A stretch of DNA of 64,000 nucleotides from positions 1-64,000 of the forward strand of contig NZ_JBLZFZ010000017.1 in assembly GCF_050753385.1 (NCBI RefSeq), in the 5' to 3' direction. The stretch comes from Pantanalinema rosaneae (GTDB taxonomy: Bacteria; Cyanobacteriota; Cyanobacteriia; Leptolyngbyales; Leptolyngbyaceae). The position numbers and the translations under genes are program-made. The notes below the pieces were generated by a model. That model was given only the letters and a program-made list of their open reading frames with translations, searched no databases and was not told the origin of the DNA. Below, one piece after another: positions 55,473 through 64,000 of this stretch. Position 1 is the stretch's first letter, and every line of letters begins with the position of its first letter.

Positions 55473-57160
55473 TGATGGCAGGGACAAAACCTCCAACCCT
55501 GCTAACCCATTCATCATTTCGATGGGGGTTATTCGCGATCGTCGTGATCGGGCTATCCCTCGGACAAATCGGCATCGGACAACGGGAGTTGTTCAATCCC
55601 AATGGAGTCGGACAACTTTGGCAATTTGTTGTTGCCAGTGGGCAGCCAGACCTCAGCCCAGACCTACTGCGATTAACAGCAGATGCCACTTTAACCACCC
55701 TCGCCTATGCCGTCTGTGGCACATGTTTAAGTGTGTTGCTTGGTTGCTTCGGGGGACTTTTTTGTTCTGAGGTCTGGTGGTCAGCGATCGTCCCCCATTC
55801 CTCCCATCGGTTCACCTCTGGTTGGCTGATTACGAAAGCCCTGCTTGCTATCCCCCGCGCCATCCATGAAGTGATTTGGGGCTTAATTTTCATTAATATC
55901 TTTGGGCTGGATCCATTAGTAGCCGTACTCGCGATCGCCATTCCCTTCGGAGCCATTACCGCCAAAATTTTTGCGGAAATTATAGACGAAACTCCGCGCC
56001 AACCCTTTCAAGCCCTAGTCGGGAGTGGTGTTGCGCCCCTGACCGCCCTGTTCTACACCTTGCTGCCTCAAGCATTTTTACATCTGCTGTCCTATGTGTT
56101 CTATCGGTTTGAATGCTCAATTCGATCGGCCGCCGTTTTGGGCATGATTGGGGCAGGCGGCTTAGGCTACGAGATCCTCCTTAGTTTGCAATCGCTTCGC
56201 TACCCGCAACTTTGGACATTTTTCTATGCCCTATTTCTGCTGAATGGAGCCGTAGACTTTATCAGTGCCTGGACACGGCAGCAACTCGGCTGTCCCAGTC
56301 GTTTAGATTTAAACGCCCGCAAACCCTTACCTCCCATAGCGCGTACAGGCAGGCAATACCGCCGACTCCCGATCGTCCTCAGTTTGAGCCTCCTGGGCTT
56401 AATCAGCTTTTGTTTCTGGTATATCCAGGCAGATTTCCGCCAACTCTGGTCTGCTCGTACCTATCGGTTACTAAGAGAGATGGTGCGATCGAGCCTACCG
56501 CCCGATTGGAGCATCGTCCCGCAATTCCTCCCCCTATCGCTCCAAACCGTGGCGATGTCCATTTTGGCGATCGTCCTGGCAGCAGTCGGCGGAATGCTGT
56601 TGTCCTTTCCCGCCGCCCATAATTTCTTTCTTCCCGGCGGTCTGCTGAATCGCACAGGACAGGGCAACCGTTGGCTGGCATGGGTAGGACTGCTAGCGGC
56701 ACGATCGCTGTTACTCATCAGTCGAGCTATTCCGGCTCCGGTCTGGGCGTTAGTCGTGTTGTTCGTCACGTTTCCAGGGATCTTACCGGGAGCGATCGCG
56801 TTAGGACTTCACAATCTTGGTATCCTCGGACGACTAAAAGCCGAGGTGATCGAAAATCTAGATCAGCGTCCTCTCGAAGCCTTAAAAGCTCAAGGGACTC
56901 CGAGTAGCCTAGTCTGGCTCTATGGGGTTTTACCTCTGACCTTGACTCGCTTTCTCGCCTATGACTTGTATCGCTGGGAAGTCTGTATGCGAGAGACGGT
57001 GATTGTCGGACTCGTCGGGGCGGGTGGCTTGGGTCGTTTAATGATGGAACAACTCAGTAGCTTCGATTACCGCGCCTTACTCCCGACCCTACTTGGTTTT
57101 ATTGTCCTCACCTTTCTGGTTGATTGGATTAGTGCAACCGCTCGACGATCGCTCCGCTAA
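55472..57160 (+). CDS. Fused tandem PhnE-type ABC permease
   Basis: 562 residues, twice the length of a usual PhnE. Two complete BPD_transp_1 domains lie in one chain: N-half about 1-270 and C-half about 290-562. Each ends in an EAA-type region followed by a similar segment (RFECSIRSAAVLGMIGAGGLGYEILL in the first; RWEVCMRETVIVGLVGAGGLGRLMM in the second). The fusion replaces the usual homodimer or pair of permeases, letting the two halves diverge. It is translationally coupled to the ATPase. Confidence 0.92.
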   Translation: MMAGTKPPTLLTHSSFRWGLFAIVVIGLSLGQIGIGQRELFNPNGVGQLWQFVVASGQPDLSPDLLRLTADATLTTLAYAVCGTCLSVLLGCFGGLFCSEVWWSAIVPHSSHRFTSGWLITKALLAIPRAIHEVIWGLIFINIFGLDPLVAVLAIAIPFGAITAKIFAEIIDETPRQPFQALVGSGVAPLTALFYTLLPQAFLHLLSYVFYRFECSIRSAAVLGMIGAGGLGYEILLSLQSLRYPQLWTFFYALFLLNGAVDFISAWTRQQLGCPSRLDLNARKPLPPIARTGRQYRRLPIVLSLSLLGLISFCFWYIQADFRQLWSARTYRLLREMVRSSLPPDWSIVPQFLPLSLQTVAMSILAIVLAAVGGMLLSFPAAHNFFLPGGLLNRTGQGNRWLAWVGLLAARSLLLISRAIPAPVWALVVLFVTFPGILPGAIALGLHNLGILGRLKAEVIENLDQRPLEALKAQGTPSSLVWLYGVLPLTLTRFLAYDLYRWEVCMRETVIVGLVGAGGLGRLMMEQLSSFDYRALLPTLLGFIVLTFLVDWISATARRSLR

Positions 57161-57209
57161 CGGAACGGTTGGATGAACAGGGGATCGAACAGATACCTTC
57201 TAGAGAACC

Positions 57210-57947
57210 TTAATGGTCTTGGCTCCAGAGGGACATTTGTTCAGGGGGGTGTCCCATATCCCGATTAGCCGATGGCTCTGGCTGATCGATCGCGGGCCCC
57301 GAAGCCAACCGATGAGCATGGCGGGTCGTTTCGGGTAAGCGGTATTTCGTGGTGCAACGCAGGACATAGGCGATCGCGGTTTCCAGGCTGATTCGATGTC
57401 CCAGGGAAATATAGAGCGGTTTAGTCTTGGGACGAGTCCGCAGCGCCACCCCAACCAGTTCACCTTTATGAATTAATGGTTGGCGATCGCCCTTCTCATT
57501 CCCCACCTCGGTATGACGACCGACTAATAAAGATTTGGCAACTCCAATACTGGGTATATCCGTCAATAATCCCAGATGACAGGCAATCCCCAAGCGGCGG
57601 GGATGGGCAATTCCCTGACCGTCACAGAGTAACAAATCTGGGGTAATCGTCAGTTGAGCGATCGCATCCAGTACGGCGGGAACCTCTCGAAATGACAGAA
57701 ACCCCGGAATATACGGAAAACTCGTCGGACGACGAGCGATCGCGCGATCGCATAACTGCAAATCGTTCAGGTTCAATACCGCTACAGCCGCACGGGTAAT
57801 GCTGCCCTCCGCTTCAAAGCCAACATCCACTCCAGCCACATACTTGACCGCATCCAGTTGATCAGTCATGATCACCTGATTTTGGAGTGATTGCTGGATC
57901 ACGATCGCCTCTTCGGCGGTAGCGGGCCACTCATGCTGAATATTCAT
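57210..57947 (-). CDS. nfi: Endonuclease V
   Basis: 245 residues. It cleaves DNA one base 3' of deaminated bases such as inosine and starts repair. Active-site regions are present: the first Asp in YVAGVDVGF, the Glu in FLSFREVP, and LLLCDGQGIAHPRRLGIACHLG. The Tyr of the PYIPGFLSFRE wedge is visible. The C-terminus is 20 or so residues longer than in E. coli Nfi and is Pro/Ser/Gln-rich. It converges on the ABC operon and diverges from the next kinase. Confidence 0.93.
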   Translation of the reverse strand: MNIQHEWPATAEEAIVIQQSLQNQVIMTDQLDAVKYVAGVDVGFEAEGSITRAAVAVLNLNDLQLCDRAIARRPTSFPYIPGFLSFREVPAVLDAIAQLTITPDLLLCDGQGIAHPRRLGIACHLGLLTDIPSIGVAKSLLVGRHTEVGNEKGDRQPLIHKGELVGVALRTRPKTKPLYISLGHRISLETAIAYVLRCTTKYRLPETTRHAHRLASGPAIDQPEPSANRDMGHPPEQMSLWSQDH

Positions 57948-58078
57948 GACTCCTGATCAATCACTCACTCCAGTCTGGCAGGATTACCAGCATCACGATA
58001 GAGTCAATAGAAATAGAAAAGAATATTTTTAGCCAGGGCACTCTTGAGGAAAGACTTTAACCGGACTCCGCAGAGACG

Positions 58079-60418
58079 ATGATAGGCGAACTGATTGGCA
58101 GACGCTACAGGGTAATTGGGGTGCTGGGAGCGGGGGGCTTCGGTCATACCTATGTGGCAGAGGATACCCAGCGTCCCGGCAATCCTCGCTGTGTGCTGAA
58201 GCACCTGACGTTTGTCAGCAATAATCCCGCCGTTCTCCAACAGGTCAGACGTTTATTTCAGGTTGAAGCGGAAACGCTGGAACAGTTAGGCAAACATGAC
58301 CAAATTCCTCGTCTGCTGGCATATTTTGAAGAGGACGAACAATTTTATCTGGTACAAGAATTTATCGAGGGTCATCCACTCAGCGAAGAACTGAAGGATG
58401 GTCAACGGTTTTCCGAAGCCCAGGTGGTCGCTCTACTGGAAGATGCCTTAGGTATTCTGGCATTCGTTCATGCCCAGAATGTGATTCACCGGGATATTAA
58501 ACCTGATAACTTGATTCGACGACAGCAGGACGGCAAACTCGTCTTGATTGACTTCGGAGCCGTCAAAAATATTGGCAATACGGTGGCAGTTTCTACTGGA
58601 GACACTGCCTTGAGCGTCCCCATCTATACCTCCGGGTATGGTGCGAGTGAGCAGTGCATGGGACAGCCTCGCTTTAACAGCGATATTTACTCACTGGGAA
58701 TGCTGGCGATTCAGGCATTAACCGGATTACGACCATCACAACTACCGCAGGACTATAGCACTTCAGAGGTACTCTGGCACGATCGCGTTGAGGTGAGTGC
58801 AGCCCTAACGCAGGTAATTGACAAGATGGTGCGGTATCACTTCGCGCAACGGTTTCAATCGGTGCATGATGTCTTAGATGCCCTGTTGCAAGCTAAATTA
58901 GGCTCCCAAACCGTTTTAAGCCCAAGCCGAGCCGTCGATTCCGGCAAATCAGCAACCTACTCAGAAACCGCATTCCGCCCGCTCTCTAACCCTATACCGG
59001 AGTACGTTGCTCCCGTCACCAAACCCCAGGTAAAACCATCCCGTAAAACGGTGACGCGCATTGGTGGAGCCATCCTGGGCACACTGGCGATCGCGCTATT
59101 AGTCAAAGTTCTATCCCCCGACTTTACCCCCGAGCCGCAACCCAGTTCTACACCATCTACCCTCGATCGCATCAGTTGGGGCGAGTCTTTACTCAATAAA
59201 TGGCACCTCAACCCGCAAAATGCCAGTAAACAGAGAGGAATTTCTCAGATTGCAGCGAGTAATTATGAACAAGCCGCCAAAACTCTGGAGGCAGCCCACA
59301 AAGCCGACCCCAGCGATCCAGAAACCTTAATTTATTTAAATAATGCGCGGATCGGTCAAGCCAAATCTTATACGATCGCGGTTGCCGTCCCCCTGGGGAA
59401 TACCTTAAATGCAGCGTTAGAGCTATTGCGAGGGGTTGCCCAAGCTCAGGATGAGGTGAATCGGGCGGGTGGCATTCAAGGAGTGCCTCTTAGAGTCGCG
59501 ATCGCCAATGATGATAATGATCCGGCTGCGGCTGAAGCCGTTGCCAAAACCCTAGCCAACAATCCAGAAGTCTTAGGAGTAGTTGGTCATGGCATTAGCG
59601 ATACAGCCCTGGCTGCCGCCGAAATCTATCAAGCCAATCAATTAGTCATGGTGTCACCTTCGAGTTCGGCAGTGACACTATCCAATTTTGGTAGCTACAT
59701 TTTTCGCACCATTCCCAGTGATAGCTTTACGGCAAAAGCCCTCGGTCGCTACATGCTGAATCAACTGCACAAAAAGCGAGCGATCGTCTTCTTCAATTCC
59801 GCCAGCGCTTACAGTACATCGCTTAAAGATGAATTTAAGCAAGCCCTGTTCTATAACGCGGCTGAGTTAGTCGATGAAATTGATTTATCGCGTCCAGATT
59901 TTGATCCGGCCGAGAGTATCAATCGGGCGTTGAGCGAAAGAGCCGATGTGATTATGCTGGCATCCGATAGTGATGTCTCCGATCGCGCAATTCAGGTGAT
60001 TGCCCTGAACCAACGCCGTTTACCGATTTTAGCGGGCGATAGCCTGTCTATTTCAAAAACCCTGAAGGTTGCCAGAGAAGAAGCGGTGGGGATGGTGCTG
60101 GCAACGCCAACCAACCTGATTGGATCCGCGTTTCAGCAACAGGCTACCCAGTTTTGGGGTTCCCCAGATACCATCAGTTGGCGAACTGCCCTGTCCTACG
60201 ATGCGGCAAAAGCCTTAATTGCAGCGATCAGCCGCGAACCAACCCGTGAAGGAGTGCAACGATCGTTGACTCAACCGGATTTTTCAGCGCCAGGAGCCAC
60301 GGGTGAAGTGAAATTTACTCCCTCCGGCGATCGGCAAGGACAGGTGCAACTTGTGACGATCGTTCCGGTTAACACTCGGCAACAGAAGACCTATGCAATC
60401 AAGCCCATCCCCCGCTAA
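58079..60418 (+). CDS. Receptor Ser/Thr kinase fused to a periplasmic-binding-type sensor
   Basis: 779 residues. The kinase domain (about 1-275) is complete: LGAGGFG (16-22), K41, HRD (137-139), DFG (158-160) and a SGYGASEQ activation segment. A linker and one membrane helix (about 327-345) follow, then a TPR-like stretch (385-428) and a full type I periplasmic-binding domain (about 431-775) of the LivK/branched-chain amino-acid kind. Signs are VAVPLGNTLNAALELLRGV, GGIQGVPLRVAIANDDNDPAAAEAVA and GVVGHGISDTALAAAEIYQ, as in amino-acid receptor binding proteins. The likely role is ligand-controlled phosphorylation of unknown proteins. It stands alone after endonuclease V. Confidence 0.92.
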   Translation: MIGELIGRRYRVIGVLGAGGFGHTYVAEDTQRPGNPRCVLKHLTFVSNNPAVLQQVRRLFQVEAETLEQLGKHDQIPRLLAYFEEDEQFYLVQEFIEGHPLSEELKDGQRFSEAQVVALLEDALGILAFVHAQNVIHRDIKPDNLIRRQQDGKLVLIDFGAVKNIGNTVAVSTGDTALSVPIYTSGYGASEQCMGQPRFNSDIYSLGMLAIQALTGLRPSQLPQDYSTSEVLWHDRVEVSAALTQVIDKMVRYHFAQRFQSVHDVLDALLQAKLGSQTVLSPSRAVDSGKSATYSETAFRPLSNPIPEYVAPVTKPQVKPSRKTVTRIGGAILGTLAIALLVKVLSPDFTPEPQPSSTPSTLDRISWGESLLNKWHLNPQNASKQRGISQIAASNYEQAAKTLEAAHKADPSDPETLIYLNNARIGQAKSYTIAVAVPLGNTLNAALELLRGVAQAQDEVNRAGGIQGVPLRVAIANDDNDPAAAEAVAKTLANNPEVLGVVGHGISDTALAAAEIYQANQLVMVSPSSSAVTLSNFGSYIFRTIPSDSFTAKALGRYMLNQLHKKRAIVFFNSASAYSTSLKDEFKQALFYNAAELVDEIDLSRPDFDPAESINRALSERADVIMLASDSDVSDRAIQVIALNQRRLPILAGDSLSISKTLKVAREEAVGMVLATPTNLIGSAFQQQATQFWGSPDTISWRTALSYDAAKALIAAISREPTREGVQRSLTQPDFSAPGATGEVKFTPSGDRQGQVQLVTIVPVNTRQQKTYAIKPIPR

Positions 60419-60520
60419 GAGCTGTTGTCCTGACCTGATTATTATTCTCGACGAGTAACAACTCCCTCTATAATCTGGCAAGATAATCAGCCTGCCCCAA
60501 TCCGTTTCACCAGCTAGTTC

Positions 60521-61825
60521 ATGAATGTTGCTTTAGAATTTACCGTTATTCTGTTTCTGATCGCCATTAATGCTTTTTTTGCCGCCGCAGAAATCGCGTT
60601 AGTTTCGGCTAACGAAGTTCGAATGCGGATGCTGGCAGACCAAGGAAATCGCTCCGCTCGCAGGGTGTTAGCTGCCACAGAGGATAGTACTCGCTTCCTA
60701 GCAACCATTCAAGTTGGAATTACCCTGGCCGGATTTTTTACTTCTGCCACCGCAGCAACCAAACTATCCGATCCACTTGCCGTCGTCCTCACCCCCTTTA
60801 CAGGGGAGCAAGTCGCTGGAACGATAGCATTTACGCTCGTCACGATTGCGATCGCTCTATTGAGTTTGATCTTAGGTGAACTTGTGCCTAAACGGATTGG
60901 ACTCCGCCATGCGGAACAGGTGGCCCTGTTTGCCATTGAACCGATTCGGTGGTTAGGAAAAATCACTGCCCCGATCATCAAATTTCTCAGTGCCACTACA
61001 AACATCATTCTGCAATTAACTGGCAACTCTCTCACAGAAGCAGAGGAGGCGGTCAGCATTGAAGAAATTAAGGCAATGGTTGATGCGGGTCGGGCAGGAG
61101 GTTCCGTCGGGGAACAGGAGCGGCGGATCATTCACGGTGCCGTCGAACTGTCTCATATCACGGCTAGAGCCATTATGGTGCCACGGGTACAGATTCAGTA
61201 TTTGAAGATTGACGAAACGATCGGCAAAGTCTATGAACTCGTTTCAGAAAATGCCCACACCCGCATTCCTGTCTGTGATCAAGACCTGGATAACATCGTC
61301 GGCATTTTGCATGTCAAGGATCTGATCCGCCCCTTGCCTGACCTACTGGAACATCCTCCGGCACTGCGCGAACTCCTACGCCCTGTCCGCGCTGTCCCTG
61401 AAACTAAACCCGTTGCCGACCTGTTAAGCGAGATGAAGAAAAACCGCTTACACATGGTGATTGTCCGAGATGAGTTTGGCGGGACGGCGGGTTTAGTCAC
61501 CCTGGAAGATGTGTTGGAAGAAATTGTCGGGGAAATCCGGGACGAATATGATGCCGAAGAAGAGCGTGAGTTTCGGCAGATTGGGGAACATGAGGGAATT
61601 TTCAAAATTCGCGCCAGTATTGCCACCGTAAATAATGAACTGGATATTCAACTGCCTCGCGAAGATGCCGCTACCTTAGCTGGACTGTTTTTAGAAGAGT
61701 TACAACGGTTGCCGGAAGCCGGCGATCGCATCCAAATTGATCACATTGTCCTGACGGTGCTGGAAGATGGACAACGGGTTCAAGTACTCCAAATGGTGCG
61801 ATCGACAACCGAGTCTGATGAGTAA
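60521..61825 (+). CDS. CNNM/CorC-like hemolysin-family protein
   Basis: 434 residues. An N-terminal CNNM (DUF21) transmembrane domain of four helices (VILFLIAINAFFAAAEIALVSANEVR) is followed by paired CBS domains (ILHVKDLIRPL and MVIVRDEFGGTAGLVTLEDVLEEIVGEIRDEYD) and a C-terminal CorC_HlyC transporter-associated domain. The family includes magnesium or divalent-metal exporters (CNNM, MpfA) rather than true hemolysins. The DNA 5' of it is a 100-base gap with no strong signal. Confidence 0.93.
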   Translation: MNVALEFTVILFLIAINAFFAAAEIALVSANEVRMRMLADQGNRSARRVLAATEDSTRFLATIQVGITLAGFFTSATAATKLSDPLAVVLTPFTGEQVAGTIAFTLVTIAIALLSLILGELVPKRIGLRHAEQVALFAIEPIRWLGKITAPIIKFLSATTNIILQLTGNSLTEAEEAVSIEEIKAMVDAGRAGGSVGEQERRIIHGAVELSHITARAIMVPRVQIQYLKIDETIGKVYELVSENAHTRIPVCDQDLDNIVGILHVKDLIRPLPDLLEHPPALRELLRPVRAVPETKPVADLLSEMKKNRLHMVIVRDEFGGTAGLVTLEDVLEEIVGEIRDEYDAEEEREFRQIGEHEGIFKIRASIATVNNELDIQLPREDAATLAGLFLEELQRLPEAGDRIQIDHIVLTVLEDGQRVQVLQMVRSTTESDE

Positions 61826-61921
61826 ACAAGTCCATTGGGACGGATTTCCACCCCTATTGAGATCGTTGCCAAGCTGAAAAACTCTTTACACTAGGAAAAG
61901 ACAACAGCTAAGGAGAGTTTC

Positions 61922-62575
61922 ATGACCGAGCAACTGTCAGCGCGTGAGCTGTTTCGTGCCGCTTATGAAAACCGTTATACCTGGGATCAAAATTTCCCTG
62001 GCTATACTGCCGATGTGCAACTGCGGGACAACGACCAAACCTTTACAGGCAAAATCCGCATCAATGCCGACATGAGCTTTGAGGTCATGGATGTGGCAGA
62101 TGAAAACGCTAAGAAAGCGATTCATGGTCAGGTGTGGGAAATTGCCGTTCACCGGGTGCGTCGTCCGTTTGAGGAAACCCATGCTAAGAATGTTTTTGAG
62201 TACGGTGACACCGACGAGAATGGAGCCGTAGAACTGCTGGTGGGTGGGAAGGCATCCGGCGATCGCTATAAAGTCCATAACAATGAAGTCAGCTTAGTAC
62301 ATCGCCAAATTCATGGCACTTTCGTCACCATTAACACGTTCAGCAGCCACCAAACTGAGGAAGGCTATCTGTCTCACCGCTATGATTCGGTCTACCGCGA
62401 TCCCAAAACGGGTGAACAAAAAGGCGGTAAGAGCGAATTTGAGGATGAGTACGAAAAAGTCGGTAATTACTATGTCCTCAACCGTCGCTTGATCCGGACT
62501 GAAACGAACGGTCAAGTATCGACTACAGAGTTTTCATTCTCTAACATCAAACTGCTGCAACCTGTAGCCGTTTAA
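61922..62575 (+). CDS. DUF3386-like cyanobacterial protein
   Basis: 217 residues, soluble and beta-rich, start confirmed by AAGGAGAG 6 bases before the ATG. The N-terminal FRAAYENRYTWDQNFPGYTADV and late YRDPKTGEQKGGKSEFEDEYEKVGNYYVLNRRLI stretches match what I remember of DUF3386, a family of unknown function in cyanobacteria and plants. No metal or catalytic motif stands out. A hairpin follows its stop. Confidence 0.8.
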   Translation: MTEQLSARELFRAAYENRYTWDQNFPGYTADVQLRDNDQTFTGKIRINADMSFEVMDVADENAKKAIHGQVWEIAVHRVRRPFEETHAKNVFEYGDTDENGAVELLVGGKASGDRYKVHNNEVSLVHRQIHGTFVTINTFSSHQTEEGYLSHRYDSVYRDPKTGEQKGGKSEFEDEYEKVGNYYVLNRRLIRTETNGQVSTTEFSFSNIKLLQPVAV

Positions 62576-62599
62576 TTGATTCAATTCTGTAATTATGAA

Positions 62600-62634
62600 G
62601 CCGGACGATCGTTTTTCCAGAGCGATCGTCCGGC
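62600..62634 (+). terminator. Terminator hairpin between DUF3386 gene and HEPN-like gene
   Basis: GCCGGACGATCG (62600-62611) and its exact complement CGATCGTCCGGC (62623-62634) form a 12-pair stem across an 11-base loop. No T-run follows. It stands between the rightward DUF3386 gene and the leftward HEPN-like gene and could serve both. Confidence 0.7.
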
Positions 62635-62693
62635 TAAACATGTCACATTTATGAAATATATACATAGTTCTTTAATACATCAGATTGCTATAC

Positions 62694-63995
62694 TCATTCT
62701 GCTCTAAGAACAAGGTAGCTAGCACCATTTTGAGAGAGTAACTGATTTAGCTCATCATCATCAAATAATTTACTAAGCCTTACTCTCTCAATAAATATTG
62801 AAAAACCTGTAGCACCGATTAGATCTGCTTCAGTTTCCTTAGGAAATCTTATTATTTGCATAATATCACTTTTTTCAAGTTCATCAAATATTGGTAAGAT
62901 TACCTTATCAAACACCTCATTAGCTCTGTTCCAAGAACTAACCATAGACAAAAATTGCAATGCTCGTTCTTTTGCTGGTGCACCAAGATTATAAGACGAG
63001 ATTGCTTGAGCCAACTCCTCAAAACTCAACATTGCAATTCTAGCTTTAATAGGTTGTTCTAAAGGTTTAAGCTTTGATAGTAAATGTAGTACTTTAATTA
63101 CATCGTATGTAAAGCCAATTCGTATAAATTCAGCAACTTTTTCCTGGGATGATTTGTTTAAAAAACTCCAGGCTGAAACAATAGATGCAACCAAAATAAC
63201 AACATCAAGAAATTGAACATCTGAGAAAAAAGTTAGCTTATTAAGCTGCTTGGTAAGACGTATCTCGCCCTCTCTAGGATACATTTGTAATATTGCGTTA
63301 ATAGCAGCTATAACTTGAGTTCTTCTATGCAAAGGGCTATTTATATCGACAAAACCAAGAAGCATTCGATCAACAAAACCATTAACTAAAGCCTCTGTAG
63401 GCTTTTGAAGAGGAGAATTTTTTAGCTGAGTAAGCGCTTTACTAGTTTCAGTAGGAAAGTAAGTGGAGCTAACAAGAGAAACCAACTCAGTTAGTGCTGC
63501 TTTACCTTGGACAGGAGGCTGCGATAATACATGAGTAATCGCATTCCTAAGATGAAGACGAGCCTGTTCGGCAGATGATTGGTAGATTTGACCAACCTTC
63601 TGAAATGAAGGATGAGCACAACGATGCCTATCTTCTCGAAGACGACAAAGATCAATAAATTGTTGTTGATCAAAAAACTGTAGTTTCTCTTTACAAACTA
63701 CAAGAATCCCCCTTTCAAACTCGAGCGCAAGTTTTACTCCTTGGTCATTCCCTTCTTCAATTTGTTGTAAATATTTCTCATACTGCTGTTCGAGCTGTTT
63801 TGCATTTGCATCTCCTGATAAAGACAACTCTCTAATTTTATCGATTAGGTCAAAAACTACAGCGATCCACGTACTGACGATTGCTGCTCTATAGGCACCT
63901 GCTCGATAGCATAAAATTGCTTCGGAAATATATTCTTTTGAGTATTCCGAGCAACAACTCATAGAAAGAGCTTCAATATCTGCCAAACCTTCCAT
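62694..63995 (-). CDS. HEPN-like protein, AT-rich, near window end
   Basis: 433 residues from ATG 63995; a TTG one codon upstream also fits, and the start could lie beyond the window. The N-terminal 130 residues look like a HEPN domain: a helix ILCYRAGAYRAAIVSTWIAVVFD and, near the end, the motif RHRCAH (R124 to H129), which fits the RNase signature R-x4-H. The C-terminal 300 residues are helical, without recognised motif. Codon use and base composition are clearly more AT-rich than in all neighbouring genes, suggesting horizontal gain. HEPN proteins often act in defence or toxin systems; a partner would lie to the right, outside the window. Confidence 0.75.
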   Translation of the reverse strand: MEGLADIEALSMSCCSEYSKEYISEAILCYRAGAYRAAIVSTWIAVVFDLIDKIRELSLSGDANAKQLEQQYEKYLQQIEEGNDQGVKLALEFERGILVVCKEKLQFFDQQQFIDLCRLREDRHRCAHPSFQKVGQIYQSSAEQARLHLRNAITHVLSQPPVQGKAALTELVSLVSSTYFPTETSKALTQLKNSPLQKPTEALVNGFVDRMLLGFVDINSPLHRRTQVIAAINAILQMYPREGEIRLTKQLNKLTFFSDVQFLDVVILVASIVSAWSFLNKSSQEKVAEFIRIGFTYDVIKVLHLLSKLKPLEQPIKARIAMLSFEELAQAISSYNLGAPAKERALQFLSMVSSWNRANEVFDKVILPIFDELEKSDIMQIIRFPKETEADLIGATGFSIFIERVRLSKLFDDDELNQLLSQNGASYLVLRAE

Positions 63996-64000
63996 CAATT

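Noticed and set aside
1..64000. CRISPR arrays, tRNA or rRNA genes, insertion sequences
   Set aside because: No regularly spaced repeats, no cloverleaf with a conserved T-loop, no rRNA stretches and no transposase gene could be recognised by eye; a covariance-model scan would settle small RNAs.

Overview
The window is a stretch of cyanobacterial chromosome of moderate GC content. Evidence for a cyanobacterium is the very frequent HIP1 octamer GCGATCGC and its CGATCG core, several small families known mainly from cyanobacteria (DUF3181-like, DUF3386-like, low-complexity-tail membrane protein), three large eukaryote-type Ser/Thr kinases, and a full aa3-type oxidase set. The gene style resembles filamentous Leptolyngbya-like groups, but no marker here fixes the genus. 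Bases 1-19 are the Tn5/Nextera mosaic end used in library preparation. The left edge is therefore a contig end, and the first gene is cut there.

Layout. 1-4.2 kb: a leftward cluster of a membrane protein, an active Ser/Thr kinase and a truncated pseudokinase. 4.5-14 kb: housekeeping genes thrC, a WecA/MraY-type sugar-phosphate transferase, glyA, purF and purL, with small cyanobacterial hypotheticals. 14-20.8 kb: mixed accessory genes, including an exported RNase Sa-like ribonuclease with its barstar, an LprI-like protein, tsaB and a membrane-anchored hydrolase. 20.9-29.2 kb: cytochrome c oxidase ctaCDE leftward, and ctaA, ctaB and an ABC-2 exporter rightward. 29.3-40.9 kb: ilvE, an AI-2E family protein, cysS, a CobW-type GTPase with a histidine-rich loop, a thioredoxin-like ferredoxin, two radical SAM genes, mreBCD, ssb and a SIMPL protein. 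41-50.7 kb: a second ABC-2 transporter, an exported acetamidase-like protein, a signalling cluster (BMP-type lipoprotein, hybrid histidine kinase, receiver-histidine kinase) and a reductase. 50.7-57.9 kb: a K+ channel, a SulP transporter, a phosphonate/selenate-type ABC operon with a fused permease, and endonuclease V. 58-64 kb: a Ser/Thr kinase fused to an extracytoplasmic amino-acid-binding-type domain, a CNNM/CorC-like protein, a DUF3386 protein and an AT-rich HEPN-like gene at the right edge.

The most interesting parts are the signalling architectures. One is a one-polypeptide receptor kinase (Ser/Thr kinase, membrane segment, TPR-like region, periplasmic binding domain). Another is a BMP lipoprotein encoded with two histidine kinases and no ABC permease, which could be a binding-protein-fed two-component system. 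A third is a kinase/pseudokinase pair. Other points are a LexA-box match before ssb, terminator hairpins built around CGATCG, convergent genes that share stop-codon bases, and a HEPN-like AT-rich gene at the right edge. No tRNA, rRNA, CRISPR array or insertion sequence was recognised. All functional statements rest on reading the sequence and on known family motifs; no database search was possible.
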